From contig JAKLLJ010000118.1 of NCBI GenBank assembly GCA_023150215.1, positions 1 through 9,037 on the forward strand: a stretch of DNA of 9,037 bases, in the 5' to 3' direction. The notes below the pieces were generated by a model. The model was not told the DNA's origin and did no database searches. It worked only from the letters and a program-made list of their open reading frames with translations. Below, piece after piece: positions 5,645 to 9,037 of the stretch. The translations under genes were made by a program, and so were the position numbers. Source of the DNA: Thauera sp. Its GTDB lineage: Bacteria > Pseudomonadota > Gammaproteobacteria > Burkholderiales > Rhodocyclaceae. Positions within the stretch are counted from its first letter, which is position 1, and each line of letters starts with the position of its first letter.

Positions 5645-8002
5645 ATGCTCCCTCCGATCGAATACCGCATCGCCGATGAACTCGGCGTCTCGCCGCGCCA
5701 GGTCATCGCCGCAGTCCAGTTGATCGATGACGGCGCCACCGTGCCCTTCATCGCCCGCTACCGCAAGGAAGTGACCGGCGGGCTGGACGACACCCAGCTG
5801 CGCACGCTGGAAGAGCGCCTGGGCTACCTGCGCGAACTCGAAGACCGCCGTGCCACCGTGATTGCCTCGATCGACGAGCAGGGCAAGCTCAGCGCCGAGC
5901 TGCGCGCCGAGGTGGAGCACGCCGACACCAAGCAGCGCCTCGAAGACCTCTACATGCCCTACAAGCCCAAGCGCCGCACCAAGGCGCAGATCGCGCGCGA
6001 GGCCGGTATCGGTCCGCTGGCCGAGGCATTGCTCGCCGACCCGAACCTGACGCCCGAGCTCGAAGCGGGCAAGTACCTGAACGCAGACGCCGGCTTTGCC
6101 GACCCCAAGGCGGCGCTAGACGGCGCGCGCCAGATCCTCATGGAGCACTTTGCCGAAGATGCGGCGCTGCTCGGCGAGCTGCGCGCCTATCTGCACGATC
6201 ACGGCCAGGTGCGTGCGGCGGTGATCGAGGGCAAGGAAACCGAAGGCGCCAAGTTCCGCGACTGGTTCGACTTTGCCGAGCCGATCGCCTCCATGCCTTC
6301 GCACCGTGCGCTGGCGCTGCTGCGTGGGCGCAACGAGGGCGTGCTGCGCCTGACGCTGGAGGTGGAGCGCCCCGATCCGGAGGCCCCTCATCCCTGCGAA
6401 GGCCGCATCGCTGCGCGCTTCGGCATCCACAACCAGGGCCGCGCCGGCGACCGCTGGCTGCTTGAAACCGCGCGTTGGGCATGGAGCGTGAAGATCTCGA
6501 TCCATCTCGAACTCGAGCTGATGAACGAGCTGCGCGAGCGCGCCGAGGAAGAAGCGATCCGTGTGTTTGCCCGCAACCTCAAGGCCTTGCTGCTCGCTGC
6601 GCCCGCCGGCACGCGCGCCACCATCGGCCTCGACCCCGGCATCCGCACCGGGGTGAAGGTGGCGGTGGTGGACGCGACCGGTAAGCTCGTCGATACCGCG
6701 ACCGTGTATCCCTTCGAGCCACGCCGCGACCGTGAGTCCTCGATCGCCGCCATTGCCGCGCTGGCCAGGAAGCACGACGCCGAGTTGATCGCGATTGGCA
6801 ACGGCACTGCCTCGCGCGAGACCGACGCGCTGGCGGCGGATCTGATCAAGCGTCATCCCGAGCTCAAACTCACCAAGGTGATGGTGTCCGAGGCCGGGGC
6901 CTCGGTGTATTCGGCGTCCGAGCTGGCGGCGAAGGAATTCCCGGATGTCGACGTGAGCCTGCGCGGCGCGGTGTCGATCGCCCGCCGCCTGCAGGATCCG
7001 CTCGCCGAGCTGGTCAAGATCGATCCCAAGTCGATCGGTGTCGGCCAGTACCAGCACGACGTCAACCAGGGCCGCCTGGCGAAGAGCCTGGACGCGGTGG
7101 TGGAAGACTGCGTGAACGCGGTCGGCGTCGATGTGAACACCGCGTCAGCGCCGCTGCTCGCGCGCATCTCGGGGCTTAATGCCACGCTCGCCGGCAACAT
7201 CGTCGACTACCGCAACACCAAGGGGCCGTTCCGCAGCCGCAATGCGTTGAAGGAGGTGCCGCGCCTCGGGCCCAAGACCTTCGAGCAGGCGGCCGGATTC
7301 CTGCGCATCCCGAGTGGTGACAACCCGCTCGACGCCTCATCGGTGCACCCGGAAGCCTATCCGGTGGTCGAGCGCATCCTCGCCAAGGTGCAGAAAGGCG
7401 TGCGCGAGCTGATGGGCAACGGCAGCTTCCTCAAGTCGCTGCAGCCGGCGGAGTTCACCGACGAGCGCTTCGGCCTGCCCACCGTGCAGGACATCCTGTC
7501 TGAGCTCGAGAAGCCCGGCCGTGACCCCCGCCCGGAGTTCCGCACCGCAAGCTTTCGCGAGGGCGTGGAGACGCTCAAGGACCTGGAGCCGGGCATGCTG
7601 CTCGAGGGCGTGGTGACCAACGTCACCAACTTCGGCGCCTTCGTGGACATCGGCGTACATCAGGACGGGCTGGTGCATATCTCGGCCTTGTCGAATACCT
7701 TCGTCAAGGACCCGCACACCGTGGTCAAGGCGGGCCAGGTGGTGAAGGTCAAGGTGCTGGAAGTGGACATCCCGCGCCATCGCATCGCGCTGACCATGCG
7801 CCTGGGCGACGAGGCGCCGCGCCGCGACGAAGGCGGAGCGCGCAAGGACGCTCGCCCGGTTGCGCCGGCCCGCGAAGGCGGTCGCGACCGCCGCGCGGCC
7901 GACGGCGCACGGGGCAAGCCCAAGCCCGCCGGCCGAAGCACCCCGCCCGCCGCCGGCAATGCCCTGGCCGACGCCTTTGCCCGCGCCCGCGGCGGCAAGT
8001 GA
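5645..8002 (+). CDS. tex: Tex family transcription accessory / S1 RNA-binding protein
   Basis: This 785-residue protein agrees with Tex/YhgF (about 773-785 residues) from end to end. Tex is a cytoplasmic nucleic-acid-binding protein linked to transcription, toxin-gene expression in Bordetella and stress tolerance in other bacteria. Visible parts: an N-terminal helical region opening with the family phrase TVPFIARYRKEVTGGLDDTQ; the KPKRRT segment; a YqgF/RNase H-like domain from about residue 325 (TIGLDPGIRTGVKVAVVD, D330; IGNGTASRET; SEAGASVYSASE; GVGQYQHDV); tandem helix-hairpin-helix motifs, about 497-565; and an S1 domain, about 650-720 (GAFVDIGVHQDGLVHIS). A basic, Arg/Ala/Pro-rich disordered tail follows, ending in AGNALADAFARA, a short terminal helix also found in E. 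coli Tex. The ATG at 5645 aligns with the family N-terminus, although no Shine-Dalgarno is visible. The thiol reductase gene begins 16 bases after the stop. Confidence 0.96.
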   Translation: MLPPIEYRIADELGVSPRQVIAAVQLIDDGATVPFIARYRKEVTGGLDDTQLRTLEERLGYLRELEDRRATVIASIDEQGKLSAELRAEVEHADTKQRLEDLYMPYKPKRRTKAQIAREAGIGPLAEALLADPNLTPELEAGKYLNADAGFADPKAALDGARQILMEHFAEDAALLGELRAYLHDHGQVRAAVIEGKETEGAKFRDWFDFAEPIASMPSHRALALLRGRNEGVLRLTLEVERPDPEAPHPCEGRIAARFGIHNQGRAGDRWLLETARWAWSVKISIHLELELMNELRERAEEEAIRVFARNLKALLLAAPAGTRATIGLDPGIRTGVKVAVVDATGKLVDTATVYPFEPRRDRESSIAAIAALARKHDAELIAIGNGTASRETDALAADLIKRHPELKLTKVMVSEAGASVYSASELAAKEFPDVDVSLRGAVSIARRLQDPLAELVKIDPKSIGVGQYQHDVNQGRLAKSLDAVVEDCVNAVGVDVNTASAPLLARISGLNATLAGNIVDYRNTKGPFRSRNALKEVPRLGPKTFEQAAGFLRIPSGDNPLDASSVHPEAYPVVERILAKVQKGVRELMGNGSFLKSLQPAEFTDERFGLPTVQDILSELEKPGRDPRPEFRTASFREGVETLKDLEPGMLLEGVVTNVTNFGAFVDIGVHQDGLVHISALSNTFVKDPHTVVKAGQVVKVKVLEVDIPRHRIALTMRLGDEAPRRDEGGARKDARPVAPAREGGRDRRAADGARGKPKPAGRSTPPAAGNALADAFARARGGK

Positions 8003-8018
8003 TTTTTCGCCCAGGCCC

Positions 8019-8384
8019 ATGTCACTCACCCTCTACGGCATCAAGAACTGCGACACCATGAAGAAGGCCTTCGCCTGGTTCGACGGCGCGAGTGTCGCCT
8101 ACGCCTTCCACGACTACAAGAAAGCCGGCATCGACGCCGCCACACTCGCGCGCTGGTGCGAGCGACTCGGCTGGGAGGCGCTGATCAACACGCGCGGCAC
8201 CACCTGGCGCAAGCTGACTCCCGCGCAGCAGGCGATCGCCGACACGGCGGGCGCGATCGCGCTGATGCAGGCCCTGCCCAGCCTGATCCGCCGCCCGCTG
8301 GTCGAATCGACAACGGGTGCGCTCGTCGTCGGCTTCGATCCCGAGGCCTTCGAGCGCCTGCCGCCGTGCGCGGCCCAGCGATGA
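8019..8384 (+). CDS. ArsC/Spx-family thiol reductase, YffB type
   Basis: This 121-residue protein has the ArsC-like thioredoxin fold and matches E. coli YffB along its length: LYGIKNCDTMKKAFAWF at the N-terminus with the single active cysteine C11, then FHDYKKAGID, the family signature LGWEALINTRGTTWRKL, and IRRPLVE. YffB proteins are thought to be glutathione-dependent thiol reductases rather than true arsenate reductases; no ars genes lie nearby. A second cysteine near the end (PPC, about residue 117) lies outside the conserved fold. The start at 8019 gives the family N-terminus; the frame is open back to 7860, but that part overlaps tex out of frame. The ribosome site is weak (AGG at 8013-8015, close to the ATG), so coupling to tex translation is likely. 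The stop overlaps an ATG in the hslO frame (ATGA at 8381-8384). Confidence 0.9.
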   Translation: MSLTLYGIKNCDTMKKAFAWFDGASVAYAFHDYKKAGIDAATLARWCERLGWEALINTRGTTWRKLTPAQQAIADTAGAIALMQALPSLIRRPLVESTTGALVVGFDPEAFERLPPCAAQR

Positions 8385-8398
8385 CCGGAACCGATACG

Positions 8399-9037
8399 AT
8401 GAACACGCCCCTCCCCCCCAGCTACGTGCAGCGCTTTCTGCTCGAAGACCTCGACATTCGTGGCGCCGTCGTGCGCCTGACCGACGTCTGGCAGGCGATG
8501 CAGGCCGGGCGCGCCTACCCGCCCGCCGTTGCGCGCCTGCTCGGCGAAATGAGCGCGGTGTCGGCAGTGATCGCCGGCAACCTGAAGCAGCCCGGACGGC
8601 TCACTTTTCAGGTGAGCAGCCAGGGGCCGGTGAGCCTGCTGGTGATCGATTGCGCCGAGACGCTGAACCTGCGCGGTTACGCCAAGGCCGCGGGCGCGCC
8701 CGCGACCGGCTCGCTTCCCGAACTGGTCGGCGACGGTCGGCTGCAGCTCTCGCTCGACATTCCCGGACTCGACCAGCCCTACCAGAGCCTTGTGCCGCTC
8801 GAAGGCGACAGCATCGCGGCGGTGTTCGAACATTACCTGGCTCAGTCCGAGCAGCAGCCCGCCAGGCTGTGGCTGGCGTGCAGCGCGGACGCCGCGGTGG
8901 CGCTGTTCGTGCAGAAGCTGCCCGGTGCCGACCTCAAGGACATCGACGGTTGGTCGCGCGTCCAGCAGCTGGCCCACACCGTGCGCGAGGACGAGCTGCT
9001 CGGCCTCGACGCCGAGCAGATCCTGCGCCGCCTGTTC
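8399..9037 (+). CDS. hslO: Hsp33 redox-regulated molecular chaperone, N-terminal part (runs off right edge)
   Basis: The reading frame is open to the window end and encodes the first 213 residues of Hsp33, the cytoplasmic holdase that becomes active when its C-terminal zinc-binding cysteines are oxidised. Recognised features are RFLLEDLDIRGAVVRL at the N-terminus, LLGEMSAVSAVIAGNLKQPG, the core strand FQVSSQGPVSLLVIDC, LRGYAK, LVGDGRLQLSLD, YQSLVPLEGDSIAAVFEHYLAQSEQQPARL, and the start of the linker region ELLGLDAEQILRRLF. The CxCxxC and CxxC zinc centre lies beyond the edge, so its integrity cannot be judged. Two in-frame starts exist. The ATG at 8399 has GGAA 8 bases upstream and gives the usual N-terminal length. 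The ATG at 8381 overlaps the previous stop and would add six residues. Probable operon with yffB-like and tex. Confidence 0.93.
   Translation, partial: MNTPLPPSYVQRFLLEDLDIRGAVVRLTDVWQAMQAGRAYPPAVARLLGEMSAVSAVIAGNLKQPGRLTFQVSSQGPVSLLVIDCAETLNLRGYAKAAGAPATGSLPELVGDGRLQLSLDIPGLDQPYQSLVPLEGDSIAAVFEHYLAQSEQQPARLWLACSADAAVALFVQKLPGADLKDIDGWSRVQQLAHTVREDELLGLDAEQILRRLF

Noticed and set aside
7860..8018. N-terminal extension of the YffB-like reductase into tex
   Set aside because: The family begins at LYGIKNC just after the ATG at 8019; the extension is Ala/Pro-rich and overlaps the tex coding region in another frame.
8019..8384. Arsenate reductase involved in arsenic resistance
   Set aside because: The sequence follows YffB (NTRGTTWRKL) and not classical ArsC, and no other ars gene is nearby.
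8114..8977. A 287-codon minus-strand open frame over yffB-like and hslO
   Set aside because: Antisense to two well-recognised proteins; low-complexity shadow composition.

Overview
The window looks like ordinary chromosome from a high-GC betaproteobacterium. The strong G/C preference at third codon positions, the gene content and the wording of the proteins as I recall relatives all suggest Rhodocyclales (Thauera/Azoarcus type). That placement is an inference; no rRNA or other phylogenetic marker is present. I see no tRNA, rRNA, CRISPR array, insertion sequence, phage gene or sign of recent transfer.

Layout, left to right. (1) The 5' end of a SAM-dependent methyltransferase gene on the minus strand runs off the left edge. 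(2) A divergent spacer of about 250 bases holds a plausible promoter for each direction. (3) An orphan, soluble PAS-domain histidine kinase follows on the plus strand (about 411-1709). (4) A 179-base spacer carries a perfect TATAAT box and three small palindromic elements. (5) A large fusion protein of ADP-forming acyl-CoA synthetase and GNAT acetyltransferase (Pat/PatZ type, 1889-4576) comes next. (6) It is followed after 3 bases by a YeaD-type hexose-6-phosphate mutarotase (4580-5428), very likely in the same transcript. (7) A 216-base spacer contains an inverted pair of REP-like units and a C-rich tract, and probably the promoter of the next operon. (8) Then come tex (5645-8002), a YffB/ArsC-like thiol reductase (8019-8384) and the 5' part of hslO (Hsp33), closely packed or overlapping and probably one transcription unit that leaves the window on the right.

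The genes fall into two themes. The Pat-like enzyme and mutarotase act in carbon metabolism and its control: acyl-CoA formation or protein lysine acetylation, and sugar-phosphate anomers. Tex, the thiol reductase and Hsp33 belong to transcription/RNA handling and redox proteostasis. The kinase has no response regulator next to it, so its partner is unknown.

I looked for an undescribed system and do not see one. All seven genes fall into known families. The points most worth a second look are the full set of acyl-CoA synthetase active-site residues in the Pat-like protein, the possible operators at its promoter, and the REP-like inverted pair between yeaD and tex.
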